The notes: a model not told the origin generated them from the letters alone. Shown: positions 26,063 through 39,800, numbered from the stretch's first letter. The stretch: 64,000 bases of DNA from Stercorarius parasiticus (GCA_013396915.1 VWZL01004383.1:315469-379468), one strand, 5' to 3'. A program made the numbers and translations.

Positions 26063-28510
26063 GACTTAAATTCCAAAAAGTTACTCTTTTTATGAGATGA
26101 ACTGCTTTATAACCTACTACATGAACACTTTTCATGGCAAGAATTCAAGGGCCAGTCAGCCTGAAATGTCTTGGAACAGGGCAGAGCTTGAAAATGGGAG
26201 TAGAAAGGGGAAGGTGCAAGGCCAATGAGAGTGAGGGGTAGCAATATTTGAGTCAAGTCTGTTCAGTCATGTCCATAACATCTATGGGATCTGAAATAGA
26301 GATAAAGTTAAATCCTTCCTCCTTGTCCTCCTCTGCTTCCTGACTTATCCAAGAATCACAGATAGAGAACACGTGCATGAGTTTAGAAGAATGGGGAAAG
26401 GTACGTAGATGATAATACCAGTATAGCATCATATTCCCTAAACACATAGGTATACATTCATTTTAGGTCTCTAGCAAACAATAGGACTTGAATTAATAGA
26501 GAAGGACTTTCAGCAATTTAGATACCTAGGCATAAAAGCAAACACAACCCACCACCCTCTGAAAAAAAAAAAAAAAGAAAAGAAAACAAACCTTAAAAAA
26601 AAGCATGTAATGAGATTAAAAAGAAATAATGCTACTTAAAAGGTTTGCCTATCAAGTATAATTACCAGAATCCATGACAGTTAAGTATGATTTCCAGAAA
26701 GTTACTGTGGGTGACTGAAAAAAGTTTTTAAAATGAATTTAGGCACCAAGATCCTTAAAAATGATATAAAAAGACCTTGTTGCAGTAGAACTCACCAGAA
26801 ACATAAGTTTATTCAGTGCCAGGTGTGGATCCTAAAAGTTCTCTTAGGGACAATAATTTTTCCTAGTGACTGTATATGCAGTGTATATACTTCACTTTCT
26901 TTAGATTGTTTTCCTGGGTCCAGATGTATATTTCCATTTTTATAAAATTTTAGGTATTAAAAGTGCTTTTTTGAGTTCTATTTCATATTCTTTTGTAAAT
27001 CTAATTACACTGATGAAAAATTCTATACTTGAAGATACCTTTAGAAATCTGTCTCTAGTTGTAGATTTTACATGGTACAACTTAGGTTTGTATTTCATTT
27101 ATCCACTTCTGTGGTGGCTCCTTAGCTGATCCTATTGCCATCACATTGTTCACAAATTCTGATGCCATTCTACAAGCACATTTTTATCCATGAAGAACTT
27201 GTGGAAGCAAGGTGGAAACATGAACTTGTTTTGGTTTATTTTTCTTTAAGAGTGTCCCCTCTGGGAGTCACAAACAAGCGTTGAAGGGCTACTGTATCAC
27301 TATATTTGCAGAGTAAGTTACTCTGTCTGGAAGCCAGTTGCTCTGAAGTAAACATTGTTCTTTAGAAAAGAACAGGAAGGAAGAAAAAATAAAAGAGGAT
27401 GAGATTCTGCCGTAGTAACCTGAAGGAAAAATAGCTTTTATTTAGTATAAACCATCTTGATAACACCAAAAATACGAAAGTTTGAGTGCCATACTACAGA
27501 TTCGATTTTTTTGATAAGTTAAGACTTTTGGCAGTGAGGTTTCAGTGACAGAACACTAAGGCTTTGATTTGGACCCCTGCTTTTCTCTACAACTTTAATC
27601 TGTGTACACTATAAGAGACTCTTTCACATTTGTAGCAGCAGTCCTGAGACTGATGTCACTGCCCATTATTATAGGGGAGAACATTTGATACTGAAGGTTC
27701 CTGGAGCTCCTATCAGCTTTCTATGGTCTCTTGACATATAATGTCCCTTAAACCTGATATAATCTGATAGCATCATGTGCTTTTTGGAGGGATAAAGAAT
27801 TTTGTTATCTCTGCTTCTCCATTAAAATTGTCACTATCTACATTCACAGTGCTTGATTTAGCCACCCGCTTTGTAATTAAATATAGCTGTATACAAAGTA
27901 GAAATGAAGGATCAGTATAATTTTATACAGTGGTAAATAAATCCTGCTGGAAAACGCTGAATGCAGATGGAAACATGCTTCTCTGAATATTGCATCCACT
28001 TGTGTGGGTCTGACCCCTTTCCTGTTGATGGCCCAGGGCACATTGCTTCAGGAGCAGACATAGATCAGACCCTGTATTCCATCTGATCTGTAATTCACTC
28101 TGCCTTGGTGGCAAGCACCAGATGTTTCTGAGGAGATGTTAAAGCAGACTACCCACAGAGACCGTTTCTTTCTAATCCCAGACTCTGAGTGCTTGTTTTT
28201 TTGCTCTGAAACAGAAGGAACTGTCACTTGAGCATCCCAGTATCTGGCTTTTCCACAGCTTTCAGCAGCCTTGAGGGCTTTGGACAGCTGACTCATCTGT
28301 ACCAAAAGATGCCACCGCAGCTTGGGCCTTGGGTAGTAATGAGATATTCATGTGTAAAGGCTGCTTAAAGTACAGTCACTACTGCAACAGGTGTGAGGTG
28401 TGACAGTAAGCTGAGTTTGTCCAAACCAAAAAGAAAAGAAAAGCACCATAAATTTGATGCTGTCAGAAATTATAACTGCAATAGCTCAGAGCATTGTAGA
28501 TAACTTCAAA
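26063..28510. other. Unique non-coding DNA
   Basis: Nothing recognisable apart from an A-rich tract at 26562-26585. Several short open frames overlap each other on both strands and show no family signature. Confidence 0.5.
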
Positions 28511-28725
28511 ATCACAGAATCTCAGAATGACAGGCGCTGGAAGAGACCTCTGGCGTTCATCTAGTCCAGCCCCCCTACCAGAGCAGGTTCCTCCTCATGT
28601 TTAGTTGGAACAAACTATGTTCAAGTTTGTGTCTGTTACCTCTTGTCCTGTCACTAGTCACCGCTGAAAAAATGATTAGCCTCTGTAACACTGTTCCTTC
28701 TAAGTACATCTTAAATGCTGTAAGA
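28511..28725 (-). mobile_element. CR1 LINE 3' end, internally deleted
   Basis: The left edge is the reverse complement of a CR1 3' terminus: ATCACAGAATCTCAGAATG, then CTGGAAGAGACCTCTGG and CATCTAGTCCAGCCCCCCT. After ACCAGAGCAGGTT the sequence jumps to a part that normally lies roughly 100 or more bases further inside (CCTCATGTT, then CCTCTTGTCCTGTCACTAG, then CACCGCTGAAAA). This indicates an internal deletion within the copy. No coding sequence remains. CR1 elements are usually truncated at the 5' end like this one. Confidence 0.85.
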
Positions 28726-29000
28726 CAGAAGTGGGGTAGGTAACATCTAGCCCATTTTTTGCAGACAAGGGAAAAATCAAGAGAAATTCTGCAGTGTACC
28801 TAAACCTGCCAAAAACCCAAATAGCAAAGGGAAAGAAGTACACAGTTCCTCATTGTTGCTTTGTTTGTTCTGCTGCTATAAAGCAGTATATTTGCAGAAA
28901 AATATGTTATAAAATGTGGTGCCTAATTGGCTTTCAAAAAACTTCGTGCTCATCCTGCTAACATATATTCTGGAGCAAAGACCCAAAATGATTGCATAGA
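28726..29000. other. Unique non-coding DNA
   Basis: Nothing recognised. Confidence 0.5.

Positions 29001-29062
<62 letters not shown>
29001..29062 (+). repeat. (ATT)n microsatellite, about 20 units
   Basis: Perfect trinucleotide repeat of about 61 bases with no interruptions, so probably polymorphic. It produces a spurious poly-leucine open frame. Confidence 0.97.
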
Positions 29063-32000
29063 AGGACTCTCTTGCCATTAGTTATTTTAACAATAGCCAG
29101 AGGAAGGAAAAGGTATATTTTGCTGATATAAGATGATGTTCCAGATCCAGTGTAGTTAAAGCTGATCAATAGGAAGACAAAGAATCTTGTATCAGTTGAA
29201 AGTTTCTTGATTTTGTATTGAAATTTTCTGTGACTTTTTATGTTGTTTTATAACTTGAGTGCAGACTCACGCCTAGTAGAGTTTTCTGTGTTTATAATAA
29301 TACAACATGACAGGTATCATGCTGTATAGGATGATCTAATCTAATTGTTTGCTTCTGTTCTTGAACCAACAGTTAGAGGCACTTCAGGGACCATTTTGAT
29401 GTCCTTACCACATTGTACTTTGCACTGACAGCAAAGTAATGTGTCAGTCTTGCACAGTGTAATACTGAGGTGCTGAATGCTGTAAAATGCCTATAAATAA
29501 ATAAATAATGTATAAAGAAAGTAAATAAGAATAACTGAATAGCAGCCCCAAGACACAGCTATTCTTCAATCCAAATACTGGCAATCTGTATTCCTAACTC
29601 CACAGATAGTGTGGTAAATTAATATATACCAAATACTCTCTCTCTCACTGACTTCCTTTAGGTGTTGGCAATTAAATGCATATCTAGACAAACACACAAA
29701 TATTGTTTTCAGTACTAATTGACAAGGAAGTTTTTAAAAATAAACTGGTATAGCAGTAGGCATAATTTTCTTACATTAATTTTCTTCAGGAAAGCATGCA
29801 GGTTACAAAGTTGCGGTGTTTTTTATTCTAACATGCCAGTATAGAATGTGGAGTGTAATAATCATTTTGGTTGGGCTTTGAGAGTTCAGCATGACCCTAT
29901 GGGTCACTGAATTCATTTCAGTAACTCATCACAAACTACAGTGACAGCAAAGTCACCTACTGTGCCACCTTCATCCAAAGTAAATAGCATGGATAATTCA
30001 AACAGGTGTTTTTGCTCCCTCCAATGCATCAGAAAATCAAGTTATTATTGGCCCTTTTGTGAGTTTTGAGAGTATCTTTACAGTTCATCATTCACATACA
30101 CTTAGACCATTATTGTTAAATGACGACTACTTCGTATGTACCTAAGAAGAGGTTATACTACCTGGTATCTAGAAGAAGATACTTCATAAGACAGTATTTC
30201 TTTATGTGTCACCAATTTAGGGATTTCAGCAAAAAGCTCATTGACAAATAAATGTGAATAGAGCAAAACTGAATCAAATGAAATGTTTCTGTTTTCCTTC
30301 AGCAAGACTACTCTTTTTCTCACATGCTTTAAAAAAAAGAAATCTTCTTTATACTGCATTTTCTTTTGAACTTAATGAAAATTACATTTATAGAAAATAA
30401 AAACAAAAGTAATGCAACCAACTTTAATGAGTAATGGCATGTCAACAAATGCAACTACATGTTTGCAAATCATTCTTGCTACTGCTCTCTAATCCTTTTT
30501 GTCTAAAGGTAGAGGTTCAGTTTGAAAGGGTAGACCATAGAATTCTTGTCAGTAAGCTCAAATTACAGTTTCAAATCTACAGCTGGCCCAGTCTGTCTTT
30601 GTCTTTACCTTTGGTTTCCAAATTTCAAATGGAGGCACCAAGAATTTTCAGAATGTACTGCTGATGTATGTCACTTAATCTTTTTGGATGCCTTGGATAT
30701 GATTTTCCAAAGGTTTGTAGCTTCAGGCTTTTACTGATCCTACCTCAAATTCTTTCAAAGAATTTAGCCCAAAACGGAGACTTCAATTCTTCCTTCTCCA
30801 GTGTGTTTATTTGCACTTTACAGAGATAGAATGCTGGGAGGAATGCTGTCTTATCAGACAGGCACAAAGTTTTTCTTCTTATTCATCAATGCTGCATTTT
30901 CTTTAGGTAAGAAAAGATAATGGCAATGAGCACTAATTTTCTGTGTGTCTCTGGGGCTGCATTGGACTGCTGAAAACATGAGATAAGATCACTGGCTTCA
31001 CTGGGAGACAACATTTACTTTAGATATATGCATAAGAGGCTCAGGAGAGAGGAAACTATTTACATTCTGGCATCTTAATGTGTTTCCATCTTTTTTTACC
31101 TTCTCTTTCTCATTGCTCCTGTAATGATTTTTTTTTTTTTGACTATTAAAAGGTACAGGATGTATAGCAGCTTCAGTGGCATTACTATAGCAATGTCTTT
31201 GAGGTGAGTGGACTTTTTGTCTGTACATTGAAACACCACATCAGAAGGGAATTTACCTCATGTATTTCGCCTGGCAACAGTCTCTAATTAATGCCCCCTT
31301 TGCACCCCAACCCCAACCTACAACTCTCTCAAAAATACATCTTCTCCATGCATGAATGCTTTCACAGGGCTTTTGGTTTCACTCAACTCTATTGAGAAGT
31401 TAGCTATCACAAAATCATTTAATAGCCCTTTGTGTGCTTTTCTTTCCACCTGCTAATTTATGATTCTTTCTCATGCATGTCTGCATTCTTGAAACTATCC
31501 TTTGGAGACAGATTCCTGCTTTGAATGAAGAGGAGATTTTAGTTTGCCCTTTTTTCTCTGTGTGTGTGTGTTTGTGTGTGAGAAGTAAACCCCTTACTTG
31601 AGAGATTTCATGTGCCTTTATCAAGGACATCTGACATATACTGAAAATATAACTTAGTAGTTATATTTTTTTTCTGACATACTTACCAATCATCTTAGTC
31701 AGCACTAGTTGTTAAGTACTTAGTGTTCAGAATGTACTTGTTTCTGTGCTAGAATAAGTTTAGAACAAACACCTACTTTATAACTCTATTGTATCACAAC
31801 TTTTCACTGGCTCTGCACCCCGTTACATGAGAATGTTTAACCCTTTTATTCCAATTATATTATTTCTAAACTTTGGCAGACTTGTCAATTCTATACATAT
31901 ACTATACTATAGTAATGTTTATTTTTTCTCTCACTCTCTAACCCTCTCTTCTTTTTCCAAATCCTTTAGCTACACAAAGCATACTGGTTGTCTACATTAA

Positions 32001-35000
32001 TTTAGGTTTTTGAGGAAGATGGTTCTCCTACATTCTTCTGACAGTGTTGGGCTACGGGATGACTGGATCTCAATTTATGTGCCCACATTAAGAGAAGGGA
32101 CTTGCAGGTGTAAGGTTTTAAATAATTATTTGTAGCACAGGTCTATATTGCATTCATGTAATTAAACCACAAATAAGAAATAGTATCCCTTTTGAGAATA
32201 ACAAGTAGTGAAAGAATAATTCTGTAACATTTGATATTTGAATGACTGGATATGGAATGGATTAGTGAATAATACTGGGATTCACCAGCTGGTTAATGTT
32301 TGCCTTGAAACTACTTATTCTTGCTGTGATTAAAAAAAAAAAAAAAGAATTAATTTATTACTAGAGCCTGCTAGAAAGTAAAATTCATCTAAGGAAGAAT
32401 TAATCAGTTTCTGTAGGGAAGCAATCTGCAATATCTCTAAATATAGGGAGGTCTCAAGGAATTAGAAAAGTATTATAATGCTACTACAATTTGATTCAAC
32501 ATATTCTTCACAGATTTATAGCAAAATAATTTTGAAAATCTGTGAACAGAAGAGACATTCAGAGTTGGAAATACACTGTATATTTCTTCTCAAATAACGT
32601 AAGTGGTCAGATCTGAGTTTCTGTCCGTAGGTTAAAACTCACTTCTGAATAGAGGGATCCATAGATGTATTTTCCAAACTGTCAGGATGTTATGCCATTA
32701 GCATATTTTATTAACTGAGTTTTCACATTTTCTTTATTTTTAAATTTTCTTTGCTTGGTGTTGGGACAAAACGAAACAGATGTGGACAAATCAATAGCAG
32801 CATCACCTTCCCTTGAAGACAAAGTTAAGAAGATAAATGAGTAGATCCTCAACTTCTACTTTGTGAGAAAGCCCAACCTGACACTCTGCCAGACTAGGTG
32901 TTTAACTGCCCGAACTAAGGCAACTGGCACATGCAGAAGGGCAATTCCAGTTCCAAAGATATTGGACAGTCAAAAAGTGAGACAGGGATGTAGCCTAGGC
33001 ACCATTAAAGGTTCTGTGACAGCTGAGTGGGAATTTCTAGACTGCAATTTTCAGTGTGTGTCCTAAGTCCTTTGCTGGATCTTGCCATTAAGAATTTTAA
33101 AAAAATTGTTTCTATTGATAAAAATGATCTTCTATAAATTGTTCACATGTTCTGAACTTACTTCAATTTTGTTCTCTTTAGGGGTGCTTGAGCATTTCAT
33201 ACTAGAAAGGATGGACATGCGTAGTATTCTTCCTTCTGCTGAATCTTGGTGATATTGCGATGTATCCCATGTTCACACAGAAAAGTTGAGATTGGTTTTC
33301 TTTCAATTTTTTTCCAAAATCAGTATTATTCTATGAGATACATAACAACTGATTGAACCCCTTAGATGTGCACTAGAAAACCTGCTCTCTTTCCAGATCT
33401 CCTGTACCCTCCATGCATTTATAAGTTAAATGACAGGTTATAGAATAAGTTCCTTACCTTCTTGTATGTCATTGTACAAGATATTGATGATTTCAGTAAA
33501 GTGAATGGAATATTCAAAACAGTATGAATCCTGTCCCATCCAGCCATTGACTTTCAACTTGTTTTTCTTCCATTTCACTGACTTTGTTCTGAAGTTATAA
33601 AACACTGTTTCACATTGTTAACAGCCTCTATTCCCCAGCAGAATATGATGCAGTGACAAAAACACCTTTTTCCTATATAATGTGCCAAAGGCCTATTGTG
33701 GTCTCTCTCCATACACTGGACTTTCTACTTTAAAAAAAGTTTGTTTTCCACAAATTGTAAAGTATTACCTTTATAAATGAAAAAAAGAAACCTTGTAGCA
33801 GCTAATGTAAGTCTTAGTACAAAGATATGTGAGGAAATTCTTGTTTTATTAGTGTCTTCCTTTTTATATGTTTTTTTTCCTTTCAATTTCATCTTTCTAG
33901 TTTGCTGATCTTTTTAACTTTTCAATTTTTCTCCTGTCATCTGATCCAATTCAGTAGTGTCTTAGAGTCTACTCTGTGTGGTAAATAAAAGGTAGCTACA
34001 TTACATGCCTGCAGAGTTTTTGCAGGCTGGATATTCATAGTGTATAGTGCTTTGTTTCAGATCTACACCTAAACAAAGGGTTATATCCCTCCTCTGCCTC
34101 TGCAATAGACCATGAAAAATGTATTTGTCTTAATTCATGCAGCTATAAACCATTCTGCCATCTACTCCTTCAATGGTTTTGGGACATCTCCTCTGTTTCA
34201 CATACTATTACTTTTTATTTTATAACCTTCTTTCTGAGGGTCCTAAGTTTTTCATTTCTACTGATAAAATTGGGAAATACTTACTGTAATTTATTATAAT
34301 ATAATCACAGTACCTATATATATAAAATTTGATTAAGGCTATAAAATCTCTCAGAACTGAACCTCTACTGACTTCTGCAGGTTCCAGGAAAATTTACTGC
34401 TATCAAAATGGCATTTTAACGAAAGAATTAGGAGAAAATAACAGTGATCATATAAAAAATAGTTTTTAATCCTCATAGATTCTTCCTCTTCTAATCATGA
34501 TGTAGTTGAAGTGGAGAAGATAAGGAATTCTGCAGATGACAAATAGAAGAATTATTTGTTATTCTTTGCTGTTACAGGATAACATCATAAAATATTTAAA
34601 ACCTTTATACTGTCTTTCACATCGTCAGCTTTGCCCCTGAAATCTATATTGTTCCCTCTTTTACTGGCTAACCATTCTGCCCTGAAACCAAAGACTTCCA
34701 AATGACTTGAGTGAGCTCTGAACTTATTCTTGTTAGACACTTACAACATAATATTCTTAATGTACTCAGCCTTACTTGCCCTTTCCTCTAGTATATACTA
34801 TATAACTTTTCCAGAACTTTCTAGTCATGCATAAGTATTTAGGAAATAATAACAAGATGTTTGTTATTATGCATAACAGTGAAGAAGATTTCCTTATGAA
34901 ATAGTTTCCTTCAAAGCCTTTTTTTCTTTAGTTGGTTTTTGTTAAAGAAATATATTTGATATTTATTACCTGCAGAATGGATGCATACATTGGCACCTAA

Positions 35001-35336
35001 GTCAGCTGTTAACTGAGGAATGATAGGAAAGAACCACTTTGGCTTTTCACTGTAGAACTACCCACTGTCTGCATGCTTCCATCTTCTGTGCTACAAGGTG
35101 AAGAGATGGACCCATAGTCTGTCACACTTTGGTGATTTCTGTGTTCTTCCTTAGGGCATTATTGCCTTCCACAGACTGTATTTCTTGGTAATTTTTTTTC
35201 CCTTCTCCTCTTCTGATATCTTTAGACTACCTAACTACATTTGTCATCATACCTGAATAATCCTGACTCCTCCATTTCAAGTGACAATGCATTTCGATCA
35301 GAAAGCATAGTATGTCACAGATGAGAACAGACAAAT
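29063..35336. other. Unique non-coding DNA
   Basis: No gene or family repeat recognised. Minor simple sequence: (AAAT)-rich 29492-29508, T run 31129-31140, interrupted (GT)n 31558-31580, A run 32333-32346. The 67-codon frame at 32863-33066 has no recognisable motif. Confidence 0.55.
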
Positions 35337-35409
35337 GAAGAGAAGAGAAGAGAAGAGAAGAGAAGAGAAGAGAAGAGAAGAGAAGAGAAGAGAAGAGAAG
35401 AGAAGAGAA
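35337..35409 (+). repeat. (AGAAG)n pentanucleotide microsatellite
   Basis: About 14 perfect pentamer units, purine-only on the plus strand, ending one base before the 3' terminus of a minus-strand CR1. On the other strand it yields a spurious FSSLL-repeat frame. Its position suggests it expanded from, or replaced, the short tail repeat of that CR1. Confidence 0.97.
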
Positions 35410-35410
35410 C

Positions 35411-35668
35411 ACAGAATCAAACTGAATCCTTTTGGTTGGAAGACACCCTTAAGATCATCAAGTCCAACCGCTAACCTAGCACTGCGAAGATACCACTAAA
35501 CCATGTTGCTAAGCATCACATCTACACGTCTTTTAAATATCTCCAGGGATGGCGACTCAACCACTTCCCTGGGCAGCCTGTTCCAATGCTTGATAACCCT
35601 TTCGGTGTAAGAGTTTTTCCTAATATCCTATCTAAACCTCCCCTGGTGCAACTTGAGGCCATTTTTTA
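35411..35668 (-). mobile_element. CR1 LINE 3' end (5'-truncated)
   Basis: Reverse complement of a typical avian CR1 3' UTR: ACAGAATC..., then GGTTGGAAGACACCCTTAAG, then ATCATCAAGTCCAACCG, CCAGGGATGGCGACTCAACC, CTGGGCAGCCTGTTCCAATG, and finally AACCTCCCCTGGTGCAACTT with GAGGCCATTTT. It is collinear for about 255 bases with modest divergence, then stops, which is the usual 5' truncation of LINE retrotransposition. The normal 8-base tail repeat is missing and the (AGAAG)n tract takes its place. Confidence 0.92.
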
Positions 35669-36277
35669 GTTTATTCAGGCTGCATTTGCAAATGCCAGTA
35701 ATACTGAAGTAGTACAAAGGAGCTTGAAACATCTTTTGAACTTGGCTTTGCAATACACTGAGTTATTACATAAATCTGTCACTGTATCTTGGACACAGTG
35801 GAGAAATGGGCATCTATGAGTGTCTCCGCCTGAGATAAACATCTGGTACCAAATGGTAATCATGTTATTTCCTGTTCCAAGCACAGCATCCCAAGTTTAA
35901 GATGCAAAGTAATGGACCTTACACTATGGCTCCTGTTGAACCTAAAACAATTCTTCGAAATGTCCTTTTATCCTGTCTGCAGCCCTACAATGTAGAAATG
36001 AACAGAAACTGTTCTAGAGCAAAAATAGTGTAAGTGGGGCAAATTACTGCAAATATACATGTTCCAGTGCCAAAAAAGAGATAAAGGAAATTTGGTTTCC
36101 TGTAGTTAGGGTCTTACACTTGTGGTGCTATGCGGATTCTTTGACAGCTCAAAAGAAAGGAGTTCATTTTGCAGCCCCTCTGTCAATACAGGTATTAGCA
36201 AGTTCTTATTTGTACAGAATCTGTAGGAACCTCTGGGGATGTAGGATGTACCACATTTGGTTGAAATTACTTGGTCC
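35669..36277. other. Unique non-coding DNA between CR1 and LTR
   Basis: Nothing recognised. Short overlapping open frames on both strands across 36106-36395 run into the LTR and look like chance. Confidence 0.5.
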
Positions 36278-36401
36278 TGTAGTGGGTTCACCCAGCCAGC
36301 AGCTAAGCACCAACACAGCTGCTTGCTCACTCCCTGCCCTGAGTGAGATAGGGAAGAAAATAAGACGAGCAAAAGCGAGAGAACTCATAAGATAAAGAGA
36401 G

Positions 36402-36407
36402 TTTAAT
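36402..36407 (-). terminator. LTR polyadenylation signal (ATTAAA)
   Basis: ATTAAA on minus in the expected R position of the solo LTR, followed by a T-rich CTCTTTATC stretch. Confidence 0.55.
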
Positions 36408-36558
36408 AAGTGACAGAAAGAGAAAAAACTAAGTTATCAAAGGTAACTGCACCCACAAGTAGACTAATGCCCAGACAGTCTCTGAGCAATGGCCACCTCG
36501 GAAGACAACCCTCCCAAACCCTTTCTTCCCCATTTTTTTATTACTGAGCCTCTACCTC

Positions 36559-36584
36559 TTTTTTTTTTTTTTTTTTTTTTTTTT
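36559..36584 (-). repeat. Poly(A) tract inside the LTR (T26 on plus)
   Basis: Twenty-six T on plus immediately downstream (minus sense) of the LTR TATA box, where related LTRs, as I recall them, have a short A-rich stretch. It is probably a local microsatellite expansion. Confidence 0.9.
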
Positions 36585-36597
36585 ACGGCTGAGCATG

Positions 36598-36607
36598 ATT
36601 TTATATA
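36598..36607 (-). promoter_or_regulatory. TATA box of the solo LTR
   Basis: TATATAAAAT on minus, preceded by the U3 and placed about 195 bases before the poly(A) signal. This order sets the element's orientation. Whether it still starts transcripts is unknown; the downstream poly(A)-type tract has expanded. Confidence 0.6.
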
Positions 36608-36880
36608 GTATGGAATATCCTTTTGGACAATTTGACTCAGCTGTTCTGGCTGTGTCCCCTCTCAAGTTCTTGCCCACTCCCAGTGTACTTGCTGAGAGGT
36701 GAACTGTGGGGAAGGCAGAATGGTAAAAAAAAGAGAAAGCCCTAAGCCTCTGAAGGCACTGTTTGACAAAATCCAAAACATCCGTGTGTTGTCAACACTG
36801 TTTTAGCCACAAATCCAAAACATGACAAGGTACGAGTTGCTATGAAGAAAGTTAACTCCATCCTGGCCAGACCCAGAACA

Positions 36881-39800
36881 AAGGGATACAGAATTTGTTA
36901 TGCATGTGCAAGTGATTATGTAAGCCTTATTGTTTTCCAGGACAGCCAAGCTAACGAAGGTATTATAACTACGTGAGCCTTGATACTGTCTTTCTGGGAA
37001 CCTGTGCTTGCCCTCAGTGGGACCTTAAGATTCTATTACATCAATAGCATCAAGTTAAATATGTAATTTAAAAAGTGTCAAAAGAATAAAAAAAAATTTA
37101 AAAAATCAGTCTTCCCACCTTATGTTTTTTCCTATTTTGTCTTTGTGGGTTTTACTCACTTGATTGTTTTCCACTTGAATTTGGTCTTCTTCTCATGGCA
37201 GTAAGACCAACATTTGGAAAAGTTTGTTCCACAGTACTTTGGCATAGATTGTTCACAGATGCTTTTGATGGTGATTTTTGTCTTTTCATGAAATGGCTTA
37301 CGAGTGCAAAATTGTCACAACATATATATGGTAACAGTCCTGCTAGCATGTTGAAAACAAGAGGAACTTCAAATTAAGTCTATGGCAAACCTGTCTGGAC
37401 TTTTTTCTCCTTCAAAATATGATAAAAATGATAGTTAACCATTGAAAAAAAGCAGCATTGCACTCACACGATGTTTACTACAGCAAACATATCCCAGATG
37501 TTGAGGAAAACTGCCATTTTTCAACAGGAGCTCTCATAAAGCAACAGCATTTATGGCACTCCTCAAGACTTGGGAAATCCAGTAAACTTTATGAGAGAAA
37601 AGGAATATTCCAGATCAGAATCCTGAAATGAATGTCCTTGTATCTCCAGTTTCAGTAAAAAAAAAAAAAAAAACCCCAGCATATTAATAAGAAAACAAAC
37701 ATTTCAAAGTGTTAGCAAACAATGGAAAATAAGAAATCACCCCATCTAAGAGCACTGTGATTCTTTGTGCAGTTAACTTACTTGTGCAGTTACATTTTTG
37801 GCTTTGCACTAGTGAGAACTAAATTAACACTACTGGGTTATTGAGATTCATCATCTAGGAGGTGAAGAAGTTTTTAAATATTCATATATTTTATACAGAG
37901 AAGGTGGTATTGTGGAAAATTACTTACATATTGATCTGCTAATTGTTCTATGACTTATTCTTTAACATCCTTCTATTTGTTTTGTCTTTGCAAACAAAAA
38001 ATAGAAATTTTCCAAAATGGTTAGGAACATTTCCACAACAAGAGCAAAGCCTAAGTAATCATAACTGTTTGTAGCTTTTTGGAGGTCTTTAAGACCTGGA
38101 AGAAAAGCAGAAAGCTGATATCAAACACTGAATAAAATGTTAAGCTTTTGGAGGTGTATCAAAAATATATGGTCAAATGGATTTGACTTTATCATTCCAT
38201 CTGCTAGTGAATCTTTTAAGTGAAACATTCACAGTTCTCAGAATTCCTAGAAAAAATAATTTTTAATTTAAATGAATGCATGTAATATTGGAACAGAGAA
38301 CTGCATTTCTGCTTATGCTGGTTGGTAAAATTTGTAGCAATTTTCTGTTATCTATATATCTGCAGGTGTATCTATTTAAATTAACATTCCTTGGCAGAGG
38401 CTTTGCTTTATCATTATTTTTCATTTTATAAATAGATACAAGCTATTGTGCCAGAGTCCTAGCAGTATCCAATCTGATCTTCATCCATTCCAAAAACATT
38501 TTTGTTATAGTAAGGTACAAGTCAAAGGACATAATCCATGTATTAAAGGTGTGTGCTAGTACAATACTACAAGGTAAATTATTATTGATTCATCTTCTTT
38601 AGGTAAACAGTTTTTGACAGTGCTGAGGATAAATATAAAGAGATGCAGCTCTAAATACAAAGGGTAAAGTTGAAAAGATTTACATTTAAATTAAAAAAGT
38701 GGCTGCTGGAAATCAATAATAATAATCAAGGGATTTAGCTTTGGAAACATCATGACGTTAAAAAAAAAATATTCAGATTTACAACTGTTGCCCTTTAGGT
38801 ATATAGGGAAATCAAGGACAAAATCGATTTTTTTTATATCCCTGTTTCTATTAAATAAGCTCAGATAACACTTGAATTTTAAGTATAGTTATTCTAAAGT
38901 ATTTCATATACGCAATATGTGCCAAAGTGTATGATTACATGTCTTTATCTGTCTCTGAACTTTATTTATGCTGAACAGTCTCACCTGTGTTGTCACTAAT
39001 GTGATCTGTATCTCACATTTTGTTGGTAGAATTACAATGTTATGTTGTGTCCAATTGTTATGTTAAAAAATGCATAATAGTGAATACTCAGTAGTTAAGC
39101 AGGCAATGAAGTTGAAAATGTAGCTATGTAGAACTATGTCAGACTATACTCAGAATCTATCTCAGACTAGCATTTTTCCACCTGATTTCTGTTCTGTATG
39201 TGAATTATTATGTGCATGAGTATAATGGCACTTGTATCCTATCGATATAGTACAAAGCATGGTAGTAAGAGGCTTTCCAGGAGGCTACACAGCTGTGGGA
39301 AAGCAATGAAGGCTAGCACAATATATGTCTAGACCTTCCTCAAACAGACTGAGGAACCTTTAGGTGTGGAATTAAAAAGATATTTATGAACATTTATAGG
39401 ATGTAAACCTCTTTTAGTAGAAATTCAATAAACTGACAGCTATGTAGCTCACTACCTTTCCATACTCAATGTATGACCACAAATTGAGTCAAAAAATTCA
39501 TGCTTTGTTGAGGTGATACAAGTTCAGATTAGAGATTCATATCTTCATTTGGCTCCTGGATGGTAAACTGAAGTGCCAATGTGATTCTTGCATTCCTCTC
39601 GGAAACTGTGGAAGTAGAAACATTTCCAGACCTAAAGAGTCTCTCCCTCTCTCTCTGTCTCTCTTCCCCCCTCCCACCCTCTTATCTCTCTCCAAGTCTC
39701 TGAAGATGGATAATTTTTCTTTAGACTGCCTCTTCCCTCTCCAGTATATTCTGGAGAAAGGGCAATCACGTAACCCAACATTCAACGTGAAAAAAGACCA

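Larger units (their letters stand above)
36278..36880 (-). mobile_element. Solo LTR of an avian endogenous retrovirus
   Basis: Read on minus it starts TGTTCTGGGT and ends ACCCACTACA, the TG...CA inverted termini of an LTR, 603 bases apart. Inside are a U3 with a TATATAAAAT box, a degenerate A tract just after it, an ATTAAA poly(A) signal and a U5. The sequence resembles a common bird ERV LTR family I recall (AACAGTGTTGA..ACACACGGATG, GGGGACACAGCC.., CCATACTATATAAAATC, TGAGTTCTCTCGC). No gag, pol or env follows on either side, so the provirus was removed by LTR-LTR recombination. I see no matching target duplication (GGTCC on one side, AAGGG on the other). No coding capacity. Confidence 0.85.

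Noticed and set aside
28927..29136. Poly-leucine open frame
   Set aside because: Created by the (ATT)n microsatellite.
35227..35412. FSSLL-repeat open frame on minus
   Set aside because: Translation of the (AGAAG)n microsatellite.
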